The position numbers and the translations under genes were made by a program. Source: Novosphingobium sp. (GTDB lineage: Bacteria; Pseudomonadota; Alphaproteobacteria; Sphingomonadales; Sphingomonadaceae). Taken from it: DNA of 47,051 bases. The notes below the pieces were generated by a model, which was given only the letters and a program-made list of their open reading frames with translations, was not told the DNA's origin and ran no database searches. Shown piece by piece: positions 8,186-16,577 of the stretch; position 1 is the stretch's first letter; each line of letters opens with the position of its first letter. The stretch covers positions 1 to 47,051 of the forward strand of contig NZ_JAIXZS010000067.1 of the NCBI RefSeq assembly GCF_027489515.1, read 5' to 3'.

Positions 8186-9193
8186 ATGGGAACCATTCGC
8201 CAGATCGTCCTCGCGCGCCGACCCTGCGGTGTGCCGGTGCCCGGGGACTTTCTGCTGGTGACCGCGCCGATGCCGGTGATCGGGCCGGGCGAGATCCTCG
8301 TGCGGATGCGCGTCGCCTCGTGCGATCCCGCCATTCGCGGCTTCATGGACGACCGGCCAAGCTATCTTCCGCCGATTGCCGTTGGCGCGCCGATCAATGG
8401 CATGTCGCTGGGTGAAGTCGTGGCCTCGAACGATCCGGACTGGCCGGTCGGCACCTACCTGCGCACGTTTGCGACCTGGTCCGATCACTATGTCATCCGC
8501 GGCGATGCCCTCGGGCTGGAGCGCGTGGACGCGGCCCCCGGGGTGCCGCCGCAGCACTATATGGGCGCGTTGGGGCCGGTCGGGCTTACGGCATGGGTCG
8601 GGCTCATCGCGGTCGGTGACGCGAAGGCGGGCGAGACCGTGGTGGTGAGCGCCGCCGCCGGTGCAACCGGCAGCACGGTGGTGCAACTCGCCAAGGCGCG
8701 CGGCTGCCGGGTGATCGGACTCTGCGGCGGGGCGGAGAAAGCCGCCGTGGTGCGCGGTCTCGGCGCCGATGTCGCGATCGACTACCGCGCCGAGCCGGAC
8801 CTTGCCGAGGCCATCCGCGCCGCCGCGCCCGATGGCGTCGACGTCTATTTCGACAATGTCGGCGGCGAGACGCTCGATGCCCTGCTGCCCCTGATGCGGA
8901 TGCATGGCCGCGTGGCGGTCTGCGGCATGATCAGCCAGTACAACGATGCCGACAATCCGGCGGGCGTGAAGAACCTGTGGCAGCTCGTCGTCAACCGGAT
9001 CACGATGCGCGGCTTCCTGACCTACGATCATGTCGACCGGCTCGGCGAAGCGCAGGAGGAGCTCGACGCGCTCTATGCCAGCGGCGCGCTGCGCCCGCTC
9101 GAGAATGTGCGCGAAGGCTTTGAAGCGCTGCCTGCCGCCTTCATCGACCTCATGGCCGGGCGCACCATCGGCAAGACGCTGGTGCTGACATGA
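8186..9193 (+). CDS. NADP-dependent oxidoreductase, zinc-free MDR family
   Basis: A 335-residue medium-chain reductase of the leukotriene-B4 dehydrogenase/CurA type. The Rossmann motif is AAAGATGS at 156-163, with GGAEK at 181-185 as the phosphate-binding loop, followed by DYRAE and YFDNVGGETLD. It lacks the cysteine/histidine zinc ligands of alcohol dehydrogenases. Family members reduce C=C bonds of enones or related acyl substrates with NADPH. It is one of three such genes in the window. The ATG is only 6 bases from the end of the palindromic element and has no Shine-Dalgarno sequence, so the element may have replaced the native leader. The VOC gene follows 10 bases later. Confidence 0.9.
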   Translation: MGTIRQIVLARRPCGVPVPGDFLLVTAPMPVIGPGEILVRMRVASCDPAIRGFMDDRPSYLPPIAVGAPINGMSLGEVVASNDPDWPVGTYLRTFATWSDHYVIRGDALGLERVDAAPGVPPQHYMGALGPVGLTAWVGLIAVGDAKAGETVVVSAAAGATGSTVVQLAKARGCRVIGLCGGAEKAAVVRGLGADVAIDYRAEPDLAEAIRAAAPDGVDVYFDNVGGETLDALLPLMRMHGRVAVCGMISQYNDADNPAGVKNLWQLVVNRITMRGFLTYDHVDRLGEAQEELDALYASGALRPLENVREGFEALPAAFIDLMAGRTIGKTLVLT

Positions 9194-9203
9194 GGGGGCT
9201 GAG

Positions 9204-9737
9204 ATGACGTTGCCGATCCGCCAGGTCGCCTATTTCTGCGCCGATGCCCGCGCAGCGGCGGCTGCGCACCATGCCGCCTTCGGCTCAGGTCCGTACTTCG
9301 TGGCCGAGCATATTCCGCTCAAGCGCTCGGTTCATCGCGGCACCGAGCGCCTGCTCGATCACACCTCCGCCTATGGGCAATGGGGCGAGTTGATGATCGA
9401 GTTCGTGCAGCAGAACAACCCCGGCCCCTCCCCCTTCCATGATCTCTATCCGGAAGGATCGGGCCGGTTCGGCCTGCACCACGTCGCGGTGTTCGTGGAT
9501 GATGTCGATACGGCGCTTGCTGAGTTTGCTGCACAGGGCGTTCCTTGCGCCATGCGGGCGGAAATGAACGACGGGTTCGTGTTCGCCTTCGCCGATACGA
9601 GCGCGCCGCTGGGGCACATGACCGAGCTCTATGCCCCGACCGCCAGCCTGACAGGGTTCTATGCGATGGTGGCCAAGGCCGCGCGCGAAGGCTCGGCGGA
9701 AGAGCGCGCGAAGATCCATACGATCCGGATGGGTTAG
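9204..9737 (+). CDS. VOC (glyoxalase/bleomycin-resistance fold) family protein
   Basis: A 177-residue protein with two beta-alpha-beta-beta-beta modules: QVAYFCADARAAAAAHHAAF at the N-terminus and HHVAVFVDDVDTALAEFAAQ in the second half. Likely metal ligands are His92/93 and Glu141 (MTELYAP), plus a residue near the N-terminal RQVAYF strand. VOC enzymes include isomerases, lyases and extradiol dioxygenases. The length here is too short for a two-domain extradiol dioxygenase, so isomerase, lyase or epimerase chemistry is more likely. A strong GAGGGGGCTGAG precedes the ATG. It sits between an MDR gene and an NTF2-like gene, and a second VOC gene at 17897 occupies a similar place beside a Rieske gene. 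Confidence 0.85.
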   Translation: MTLPIRQVAYFCADARAAAAAHHAAFGSGPYFVAEHIPLKRSVHRGTERLLDHTSAYGQWGELMIEFVQQNNPGPSPFHDLYPEGSGRFGLHHVAVFVDDVDTALAEFAAQGVPCAMRAEMNDGFVFAFADTSAPLGHMTELYAPTASLTGFYAMVAKAAREGSAEERAKIHTIRMG

Positions 9738-9825
9738 GCCGAACCTCGCCCTAACCACAGGTTCGTGCCCGCTCGGCACGCGCTAGTCTCGTGACCCGAG
9801 CATAGCCTGAGGGAGAGACAAGACC

Positions 9826-10254
9826 ATGGCATATACCGGCCCCTTCGAGGACCGCCTCGCGATCCGCGAACTGTTCGAAACTTACGCCGCTGCCGTCACC
9901 GCGCTCGATGCCGAGGCCTGGGGCGGGACCTGGGCGGAGGACGCGGAATGGTCGCTGCCCGATTATCCCGAGATCGGCACGACGCAGGGCCGCGCGGCCA
10001 TCGTCGCGATGTGGGTCGAGGCCATGAAGGGCTTTCCCGGCATCATGTTCGAAGCCTGGCCCGGCGCAATTGTGGTGGACGGCGATAGGGCAACGGCGAT
10101 CTGCTACACCTCCGAGGTCTACGACCGCGACGGCCAGACCCACCGCGACCGGGGCCGGTATGAGGATACGCTGGTGAAGATCGGCGGGCAGTGGTTCTTC
10201 AGGACCCGCAGCTTCCGCAACATCCACCGCCAGATCCAGCCCAAGGGCGCCTGA
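9826..10254 (+). CDS. NTF2-like / SnoaL-like protein (no LinA-type dyad)
   Basis: A 142-residue NTF2-fold protein starting MAYTGPFEDRLAIRELFETY, with GAGGGAGAG before the ATG. It closely parallels the protein at 11378-11818: both have A-(E)LW/AW-x-x-TWAEDA and GRYED near the C-terminus. At the positions where LinA-like proteins carry catalytic Asp and His it has Thr (AAVTALD) and a hydrophobic stretch (PGIMFEAW), so that chemistry is not expected. It could be a cyclase or isomerase, or a small partner subunit. The fold is shared with beta subunits of ring-hydroxylating dioxygenases. Its neighbours are a VOC gene upstream and an MDR gene 116 bases downstream. Confidence 0.85.
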   Translation: MAYTGPFEDRLAIRELFETYAAAVTALDAEAWGGTWAEDAEWSLPDYPEIGTTQGRAAIVAMWVEAMKGFPGIMFEAWPGAIVVDGDRATAICYTSEVYDRDGQTHRDRGRYEDTLVKIGGQWFFRTRSFRNIHRQIQPKGA

Positions 10255-10370
10255 CGGCAAGGCGCCTCTTGCAGAATGGGCATGGGTGCCTGCCGCCCGG
10301 TTCCCTCGCATTTTGGAGAGGTGAGCCGCGGGGCGCGGCGGGCCACTCCCGTGGATGAAGGGAAATCACC

Positions 10371-11381
10371 ATGACCGTGAACCGCTACTGGCGCCTCGAT
10401 GCGCATCCGCAAGGGCAGGATTTTGCCAGCGCGCTCACGCTGCACGAGGAAGCGCTGGCCCCGCTGGCCGAGCGCGAGGTCCGCGTCGCAGCGCAGTGGC
10501 TCTCGATGGACGCGGGCACGCGCATGTGGATGGGGCCGCGCACCGATGGCTATCAGCCGCCGCTGCCGCTCGGGGGCAAGATGGTCGGGCTCGTGCTCGG
10601 CACGGTCTGCGAGAGCCGCGATCCGGCTTATCCTGTCGGCGCACTGGTGCGCGGTTTCGGCCAATGGGCAGACTATCCGGTGGTGACCCCCGCGCTGACC
10701 GGGCTGGATATTGTGGATGGCAATCTGGCCGATCCGCGCGAGCACTTCGGCACATTGGGCATGAACGCCTGGACCGCGCTGATCGGCGTGCGCGATGTGG
10801 CGCGAATCCAGCCGGGCGAATGGATCGCAGTCTCTGCGGCGGCAGGCGCCACTGGCAGCATGGCCTGCCAGGTTGCACGCAATCTGGGCGCGCGGGTGGT
10901 GGGCATAGCTGGCGGGCCGGAGAAGTGCCGCTACCTCAGGCAAGAACTCGGCGCGGAGATCGCCATCGACTACAAGGCGGACGACGTCGCAGCGCGCCTT
11001 GCCGCCGAAGTGCCGGGCGGGCTCAATGCCTATTTCGACAATGTCGGCGGGCCGATCCTCGATGCCGTGTTGCCCAGTATGGCGCTCTTCGGGCGCGTGG
11101 CGGTCTGCGGCCTCATCGCGGCTTATGACAACGACGCGCCGCTCCCCGGCCCCGAACGCTACGATCAGGTGCTGATGAAGCGCCTGCGGATCGAGGGTTT
11201 CTTCTTGCCCGACTACTTCGGCAAGACGGACGGATTTCTGCCGCCCCTGCGCAACTGGCTCGATGAGGGACGTCTCGCCATGCGCTTCGATGAAACGCCG
11301 GGGCTGGAGAACGTGCTTACCGCCTACGCCCGGATGCTGAACGGTGGAGCCATCGGAAAGGTCGTTGTGAAAGTTGGCTAG
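10371..11381 (+). CDS. NADP-dependent oxidoreductase, zinc-free MDR family
   Basis: A 336-residue reductase of the same subfamily as 8186-9193 and 27065-28063. AAAGATGS lies at 156-163, GGPEK at 181-185 and AYFDNVGGPILDAV further on. The N-terminal catalytic domain carries no zinc ligands. It probably reduces an activated double bond in a ring or side-chain intermediate using NADPH. The start is well supported by GAAGGGAAATC before the ATG. Its TAG stop overlaps head-on with the stop of the minus-strand NTF2-like gene inside the palindrome CTAG (11378-11381). Three paralogous MDR genes in one cluster suggest several distinct double-bond reductions or alternative substrates. Confidence 0.9.
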   Translation: MTVNRYWRLDAHPQGQDFASALTLHEEALAPLAEREVRVAAQWLSMDAGTRMWMGPRTDGYQPPLPLGGKMVGLVLGTVCESRDPAYPVGALVRGFGQWADYPVVTPALTGLDIVDGNLADPREHFGTLGMNAWTALIGVRDVARIQPGEWIAVSAAAGATGSMACQVARNLGARVVGIAGGPEKCRYLRQELGAEIAIDYKADDVAARLAAEVPGGLNAYFDNVGGPILDAVLPSMALFGRVAVCGLIAAYDNDAPLPGPERYDQVLMKRLRIEGFFLPDYFGKTDGFLPPLRNWLDEGRLAMRFDETPGLENVLTAYARMLNGGAIGKVVVKVG

Positions 11382-11818
11382 GCTATATGCATGGTGCGGT
11401 ATTCGCGCCGCGTGAACAGCCAGTGGCCATCGATCCGCGCCAGTTCGTCCTCATAGCGCCCGCGCACGCGCAGGGTCTGCCCGGTGGCGGGATCGTCGAA
11501 GATCTCGCTGGTATAGGAGATCGCCTTTGCGTGGTCGCCATCGACGCGGATCGAGCCGGGAGTCACCACATAGACCATCGGCTTGGTGCAGTTGGCGAGG
11601 CCATAGACCTTCATGCTCTCAGTCCAGCCCGCCACGATCGCGGCCTTGCCGGTGAAGCCGCCAAGGTCCGGAAATTCGGGCAGAGCCCAGAAGGCATCCT
11701 CCGCCCAGGTGCTGGCCCAGAGCTCCGCGTCCTTGGTCATCACGCCGTGGGCATACGTCTCCATCACCTCGCGGATCAGGATGCGGTCCTCGAGTGGCCC
11801 GGTGAAGCCGCCGTTCAT
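11378..11818 (-). CDS. NTF2-like / SnoaL-like protein coupled to a Rieske oxygenase
   Basis: A 146-residue NTF2-fold protein, MNGGFTGPLEDRILIREVME, then WASTWAEDAFWALPEFPDLG and RGRYEDELARIDGHWLFTRR. It is a paralog of 9826-10254 and likewise lacks the LinA-type Asp and His. Its start codon overlaps the stop of the upstream Rieske alpha gene by 4 bases, so the two are made together. The beta subunits of classical ring-hydroxylating dioxygenases have this same fold and gene order. It may therefore act as a beta-like subunit, but no residue proves that. The alternative is a separate enzyme acting on the oxygenase product. Confidence 0.85.
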   Translation of the reverse strand: MNGGFTGPLEDRILIREVMETYAHGVMTKDAELWASTWAEDAFWALPEFPDLGGFTGKAAIVAGWTESMKVYGLANCTKPMVYVVTPGSIRVDGDHAKAISYTSEIFDDPATGQTLRVRGRYEDELARIDGHWLFTRREYRTMHIA

Positions 11819-13158
11819 GGCCGCCGCCCTTCGATCCAGTCATTGAGCACTTCGTGGAAGAAGCGCACGCGGGTTTCCTGCGCCGGGAGATAGGCATCCG
11901 CGTAGCCGCGCGAATGCATGCCGGCCTGCATCGCCTCGGCCAGTTCCATGTCCTGATAGACGATCTGGCCGGCAAGCTCCGGGATGCCGCGACCGCCGTC
12001 GAAATCGCGATGTTCGCAGACCTCCACTTCGCGCAGCGGCTTCTCTCCCGCCATGATCGACTGGCAGCTCTCCTGCCCTTCGACCGGAAAAGCCATGCAC
12101 CACAGATCGAAGAAGCATTTCTCCGGATCGGTCGGGTGCGGCTCGCTGCGGAAGAAGATGAGGTTGTCGGGCAGGAAGCTGATCGTGACGTTGGGGAAGA
12201 TCACCGTGTGCGGGCTGTCGGTGATCTGTTCGTCGTCCATGTGCTCGTAGTGCACATAGCCGCGCTCCTGCCACAGCCGCCGCTTCGCCGCCTTGAGATC
12301 GCGCCAGCCCTGCAGCGCGAAATCCTCATAGGTCGCATATTGGGCAGGATCGATATCCCACTGCCTGAGGATCGCGGCGAAGGGGTGTTCGACGCCATCC
12401 GGCAAGCGGTCGCTCAGCGAAGGCCGCATCGGCTGCACGGTACGGCCATGGCCAGCGGGCCACATCTCGTGCCGCGCGGTCTCGACATCCTGGTCGATCC
12501 ACGGCGGCACCTGCGGGTGCGCGGTGCGGGTGTGGTAGCTTTCGGAGAAGTTGTCGGTGACGAACTTCCAGTTGGCGCCAAGCGCGATGCGGTACCACGC
12601 GACGCGCACCGCCGTGTCCATCGGATAGCCGCGATAGGCCTCGGGCATGGGGGCGAGGTATTCGCCGAGCGTCGGCCCGTCGGGATCCATCGTGTACCAA
12701 ACGAAGCCGCCCCAGGTGTCGCAGCGCAGCTCGTTAAGCCGGAGCTTGCCACATGGATCGCCTTGCGGAAAATCATGCCGGTCCTGCGCGTGCTGGAGCA
12801 GCCCGTCCTTGCCCCAGCGCCAACCGTGATAGGGGCAGGTGATCGTGTCGAGCGAGGTCGTCTCTCCCACCATGCGCATGCCGCGGTGGCGGCAGGCGTT
12901 GTAGAAGGCGCGGATGTTGCCATCATCCTGGCGGATGCAGAGCACCGATTCCTTCATGAAGTTATGGACGAGCATGTCGCCGGCTTCGGGGATTTCGGCG
13001 GTGCGGCCGGCCACATGCCAGATGCGGGTCCACATGTGGTCCCATTCGGCCTTGGCGAACTCGGGGGAAAAGTAACGGTCCCCGGTGATCGCATCGCCGC
13101 GCAGGTTCGCAGGGTCGCGCCCATCAAGCGGAAGGGTGGTATCGGCAGGCCGATTCAT
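11815..13158 (-). CDS. Rieske non-heme iron oxygenase, alpha subunit
   Basis: A 447-residue ring-hydroxylating oxygenase alpha subunit. The Rieske [2Fe-2S] ligands are Cys89-x-His91 and Cys108-x-x-His111 (CRHRGM ... CPYHGW). The mononuclear iron site is DNFSESYHTRTAHP with His209 and His214; Glu206 takes the bridging position that is Asp in naphthalene dioxygenase. It should insert oxygen into a ring or C-H bond, or O-demethylate, with electrons from a ferredoxin or reductase that is not encoded nearby. A good GAGGAGAG precedes the ATG. The downstream NTF2-like gene overlaps by 4 bases and a TetR gene lies 102 bases upstream on the same strand. The true substrate is unknown. Confidence 0.93.
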   Translation of the reverse strand: MNRPADTTLPLDGRDPANLRGDAITGDRYFSPEFAKAEWDHMWTRIWHVAGRTAEIPEAGDMLVHNFMKESVLCIRQDDGNIRAFYNACRHRGMRMVGETTSLDTITCPYHGWRWGKDGLLQHAQDRHDFPQGDPCGKLRLNELRCDTWGGFVWYTMDPDGPTLGEYLAPMPEAYRGYPMDTAVRVAWYRIALGANWKFVTDNFSESYHTRTAHPQVPPWIDQDVETARHEMWPAGHGRTVQPMRPSLSDRLPDGVEHPFAAILRQWDIDPAQYATYEDFALQGWRDLKAAKRRLWQERGYVHYEHMDDEQITDSPHTVIFPNVTISFLPDNLIFFRSEPHPTDPEKCFFDLWCMAFPVEGQESCQSIMAGEKPLREVEVCEHRDFDGGRGIPELAGQIVYQDMELAEAMQAGMHSRGYADAYLPAQETRVRFFHEVLNDWIEGRRP

Positions 13159-13257
13159 GGCTGGCTCTCCTCGGGCAATCGCGCGGCGGCGATACCTTGC
13201 AGATATCTTGCGCTCTGAGGGGGCAAGGCGCCACCTGACATTTTGGAGAGATCGCTT

Positions 13258-13276
13258 GGGTCAGGACCGATAGATC
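13258..13276. repeat. solitary copy of the MITE-like terminal repeat
   Basis: GGGTCAGGACCGATAGATC matches the first 19 bases of the element end at 7916-7934 at 18 positions. It overlaps the last codons and the stop of the TetR gene, so the protein's ALIYRS ending and its TGA come from this sequence. No second end or internal stem-loop is found nearby. It may be a remnant, or an insertion site of an element with the same ends. Confidence 0.5.
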
Positions 13277-13932
13277 AGGGCGGCAAACCGCTCGATCAAC
13301 CGGCTGAGCTGCGCGGTGCGCTCCTCATTCAGAACGCTGCGCTGAATCAACATGCCCATGTGCGCCGCGATGACGAAATCGTTGGCCTGGACCATCATCG
13401 CCCACTTCTCGCCCCAGAAGGGGAAGGCCCCGGTCATCTCGGAAATCCACACGTCATCATAACGGCGGGCGGCGGGTGCGAACATCTGGTCGAGTTCAGC
13501 ATCGGTGCGCGCAGCCACGGCAAGCTCGAGATAGGCGGCGTATTCGCGCGTCTGTACGCTGCGCCAGTGCGCCGCCGTGGCCAGCGCGACAACTTCGTCC
13601 GGTGGCCGGCCTTCGAGATCCTTGAGATAATCGCCGAGGTAGAGCCGCATGCGCGCGTAAAAGATATGGTCGATCACCGCCGCGACGAGATCCATGCGAG
13701 CGGGGAAATGATGGTGCATCGCCCCGCGCGAGCAGCCGGTGCGCTCCGCCACGGCCTGGGTTGTCAGCCGCTGGTAGCCACCCTCGACCAGGCAGTCGAT
13801 CGCAGCCTCCACCAGCTTCATGCGCGTCCGCACGCTTTTCTGCTGCTGCCAGCGCGCCGGTTGCGCGGCAAGATCCGCTGGCCGCAGGGCGGCCAACATG
13901 CGTTCTTTTGCTGTCGATACGTCCAGAACCAT
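13261..13932 (-). CDS. TetR/AcrR-family transcriptional regulator
   Basis: A 223-residue regulator. The N-terminal helix-turn-helix is at about residues 37-80: KLVEAAIDCLVEGGYQRLTT, AVAERTGCSRGAMHHHFPAR. It is followed by an all-helical ligand domain of usual length. The start is uncertain. The frame is open up to 14040; the ATG at 13932 is used here because it gives a typical length, although its GAGAGG lies directly against the ATG, and the ATG at 13899 is an alternative. It probably represses its own transcript and perhaps the downstream Rieske gene or the divergent TBDR gene. A tra-box-like palindrome is in the divergent region. Its C-terminal codons overlap the repeat-like sequence at 13258-13276. 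Confidence 0.9.
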   Translation of the reverse strand: MVLDVSTAKERMLAALRPADLAAQPARWQQQKSVRTRMKLVEAAIDCLVEGGYQRLTTQAVAERTGCSRGAMHHHFPARMDLVAAVIDHIFYARMRLYLGDYLKDLEGRPPDEVVALATAAHWRSVQTREYAAYLELAVAARTDAELDQMFAPAARRYDDVWISEMTGAFPFWGEKWAMMVQANDFVIAAHMGMLIQRSVLNEERTAQLSRLIERFAALIYRS

Positions 13933-14011
13933 CCTCTCATTCTGGATCGAACCCGTGAGATCACCCACCTGACCAAAGTCACAGTTTCGCCGTAATGGCA
14001 CGCGTGACAAA

Positions 14012-14029
14012 ACCGGCAGAACTGCTGGA
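14012..14029. promoter_or_regulatory. lux/tra-box-like palindrome (site B)
   Basis: ACCGGCAGAACTGCTGGA: the left arm and centre are identical to site A, and the right arm differs at 2 of 8 bases. It lies 93 bases upstream of the TBDR start at 14123 and 80 bases upstream of the TetR start at 13932. It is followed by an AT-rich stretch (CTTATTTATTAGG) that could hold the promoter. It is the best match to site A in the window. Confidence 0.65.
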
Positions 14030-14122
14030 AATGCTCGCAAACACCTTATTTATTAGGCATTTTGGTAACGCACAGGTGACCGTAGCGGCAATGCCTGCGG
14101 CATCGGGGATGGGAGAGTGGAG

Positions 14123-16345
14123 ATGATCCGACTGAATTCGCGGATCGCGCCTGGCGGTCTTTCGCTGGTCGCGCTGGCCCTGGCATCGGTCCAGGCACAC
14201 GCCGAGGATGCTGCACCGACAGAAACGGCCGCGCCCGAGGGCGTGGGTGAGATCATCGTGACGGCGCAGAAGCAGTCGCAGAACCTTCAGAACGTGCCGA
14301 TCGCGGTCACGGCGCTGACCGGTGATGGGCTGAAGCAGGCGCAAGTGCGGAACATCTCGGACCTCACCAATTCGCTGCCCAACGTCCAGATCAACAGTTT
14401 CTCCAACTCGCCGGACTCGGCGGTCTTCACCATCCGCGGCGTCGGCGTGAACGATGCCGATCCCTATGTCGGCACCACCGTTTCGGTTGTCGTCGATGGC
14501 GTGGTCGTCGGCGTGAACACCGCAGCGCTGCTCTCGCTGTTCGATCTTGAGCGGGTGGAAGTGCTGCGCGGGCCGCAGGGAACGCTGTTTGGCGCCAACA
14601 CAACGGGCGGCGTGATCAACGTCGTCACCAAGCAGCCTACCGGCAAGGCTGGCGGCGAAGCACAGGTCGTCTACGGCAACTACAACCAGATCGAGGCCGA
14701 CGTCGCGCTGAACTTCCCGATTGCCGAAAACCTCGCCGGCAAGATCAGCGTGATGCACAATTCGAACGACGGCTTTTTCCGCAACACGGCCGACAACCGC
14801 CGCATCGGCCGCCGCAACGTGACCCAGCTGCGCGGCTACCTCAAGTATGGCGCGGGCAGCTATGACGGCACGCTGATCGGCGAATACGTGAAGAGCCGCA
14901 ATGGCTCGCAGACCGGCGTGGTCATCGCCGGGCCAGGCGAGCTGTTCTACACCCCCGGCCAGACCACCGATCCCTTCAGCTTCCGCCGCGGGCTGACCGA
15001 CGACCAGCCGGATTACAACAACCGCGATACCTACGCGCTGACGCTGACGCAGAACCTCGACAGCGGGATCGGCAAGATCACCTCGATCACCGCCTATCGC
15101 AAATATGACAGCGATCTCTATTCCGACGACGACGGCACCACGCGGGCACTGCTGCAGACCCGCCGCCAGACCCACCACAAGCAGTTTTCGCAGGAATTGC
15201 GCGATCTGGTGCAGATCGGTGGCAGCACGCAGCTGATCTTCGGGGGATACTACTTCTGGCAGAAGTACTTCCTCGATCAGGGCGGCCGGCTTGACGGCTT
15301 TGCCCCCGGCCTGACCCAACCGCAGACGCAGGACCAGAGGAACTGGTCGATCTCGGGCTTTGCCCAGCTCTACCACAACATCACGCCGCAGCTGCGCGTG
15401 CAGGCCGGCATCCGTTACAGCCACGAGAAAACCGAAGCTGTGTCGACCACCGCGATCGGCATCAATCCCAGCGGCAAGGCGCAATATGGCGATCCGATCA
15501 TCCCGGCGACCCTGATCCGCGCCGCAGGCTCCAAATCGTGGAACAACACCGGCTGGAAGATCGGGCTGGATTTCCAGGCGGATCGCAATCTGCTGCTCTA
15601 CGGCTACTATGCGCGCGGCTTCAAATCGGGCGGCTTCACCGGGCGCATCGCGGTGGCCGAGGATATCGGGCCGTTCAATCCCGAAAAGCTCGATACTTAC
15701 GAAGTGGGCATCAAGAGCGACCTGCTCGATCGCCGCCTGCGGCTGAACCTTGCTGCGTTCTACAACAAGTACCGCAACATGCAGGTGGTGCAGAACATCA
15801 CCTATCCGAGCGGCGCCAACTCCGCCTCGATCGCCAATGCCGGCCGCGCCGAGACCAAGGGCTTCGAACTGGAAGTGACCGCGGCGCCCACCCATGGCCT
15901 CACGCTTACTGGCTCGATCGCCTACCTCGATGCCAAGTACAAGCAGTACGACACCAGGATCCTTGGCGCCGGCGGCGTGCTGGTGCCGGTGTCCTATGCC
16001 GGCAACAGCCTGATGAACGCGCCGAAGTGGAGCACCTCGGCCGGGTTCAACTGGATCGTGCCGGTGGGGAAGGGCAGCCTGACAACCAACGCACAGTACA
16101 GCTACACCGCCTCGAAATACACCGGCTACACCAACCTGCCGGTGGAGCGCGTCGGTGCGGTCAACCTCGTCAACGCGAGCATGAGCTGGGGACCGGATGA
16201 CGGCGGCTGGAAGCTGGGTGTCTATGCCCGCAACCTGTTTGACGAGAAGTACTTCAACCAGAAGCTGGCCCTCGCGGGGATCGGCACGCTGGCCTCGCTC
16301 GGTGCGCCGCGCGAGTTTGGCGCGACGTTCTCCTACGGGTTCTGA
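14123..16345 (+). CDS. TonB-dependent receptor (outer-membrane)
   Basis: A 740-residue outer-membrane receptor. A signal peptide of about 27 residues ends near QAHA, a TonB-box-like EIIVTAQK follows at about 44-51, and then the plug domain (NVPIAVTALTG ... VEVLRGPQGTLFGANTTGG). The 22-strand barrel ends in a terminal aromatic residue (GATFSYGF). It takes up a substrate across the outer membrane using TonB energy. The ATG at 14123 fits GGGAGAG upstream; a GTG two codons earlier is less likely. In sphingomonads such receptors often sit beside catabolic operons, and this one precedes a Rieske gene by 232 bases. Site B upstream suggests LuxR-type control. Confidence 0.94.
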   Translation: MIRLNSRIAPGGLSLVALALASVQAHAEDAAPTETAAPEGVGEIIVTAQKQSQNLQNVPIAVTALTGDGLKQAQVRNISDLTNSLPNVQINSFSNSPDSAVFTIRGVGVNDADPYVGTTVSVVVDGVVVGVNTAALLSLFDLERVEVLRGPQGTLFGANTTGGVINVVTKQPTGKAGGEAQVVYGNYNQIEADVALNFPIAENLAGKISVMHNSNDGFFRNTADNRRIGRRNVTQLRGYLKYGAGSYDGTLIGEYVKSRNGSQTGVVIAGPGELFYTPGQTTDPFSFRRGLTDDQPDYNNRDTYALTLTQNLDSGIGKITSITAYRKYDSDLYSDDDGTTRALLQTRRQTHHKQFSQELRDLVQIGGSTQLIFGGYYFWQKYFLDQGGRLDGFAPGLTQPQTQDQRNWSISGFAQLYHNITPQLRVQAGIRYSHEKTEAVSTTAIGINPSGKAQYGDPIIPATLIRAAGSKSWNNTGWKIGLDFQADRNLLLYGYYARGFKSGGFTGRIAVAEDIGPFNPEKLDTYEVGIKSDLLDRRLRLNLAAFYNKYRNMQVVQNITYPSGANSASIANAGRAETKGFELEVTAAPTHGLTLTGSIAYLDAKYKQYDTRILGAGGVLVPVSYAGNSLMNAPKWSTSAGFNWIVPVGKGSLTTNAQYSYTASKYTGYTNLPVERVGAVNLVNASMSWGPDDGGWKLGVYARNLFDEKYFNQKLALAGIGTLASLGAPREFGATFSYGF

Positions 16346-16411
16346 CTCCCGAGGGTTCTGGCGGGCTGGACAGTGCGGCCGGAAGACACGGCTTCGCTAC
16401 TTCATTGTGTA

Positions 16412-16435
16412 GAAACAGGAATCTCTGCCTGTTTC
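16412..16435. terminator. inverted repeat after the TBDR gene (terminator or operator)
   Basis: GAAACAGG and CCTGTTTC form perfect 8-bp arms around AATCTCTG. It sits 66 bases after the TBDR stop and 143 bases before the Rieske start. There is no T-run after it, so a classical rho-independent terminator is doubtful. It could equally be an operator for the Rieske gene. Confidence 0.35.
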
Positions 16436-16577
16436 ATGTCGAAAGCTGGAGCTCGATCCTGTATGAAGTATCGATGGCACGGTTTGCTCTGATCGGCAGG
16501 CCCGTGCCTCGCCGCAGGTCGTGGCTAAAACTGCTGTGTGATGCCGCTGAGTGCAAATGCCATCGGAGCATGCCGAA

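Noticed and set aside
9204..9737. Extradiol ring-cleavage dioxygenase
   Set aside because: It is a VOC protein but single-pair sized, without the full His-His-Glu and C-terminal motif of two-domain extradiol enzymes.
9738..9825. GTGCC/GGCAC hairpin before the NTF2-like gene
   Set aside because: The stem is only 5 bp with no T-run, too weak to call a terminator or regulator.
10309..13250. CATTTTGGAGAG present at both about 10309 and 13239
   Set aside because: The 12-base identity is followed and preceded by unrelated sequence, and it contains a Shine-Dalgarno-like GGAGAG. Chance cannot be excluded.
13979..15895. A 638-codon open frame antisense to the TBDR gene at 14123
   Set aside because: It mirrors the receptor's codon pattern, has no recognisable domain and lies opposite a clear TBDR. 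Long antisense frames are common in GC-rich DNA.
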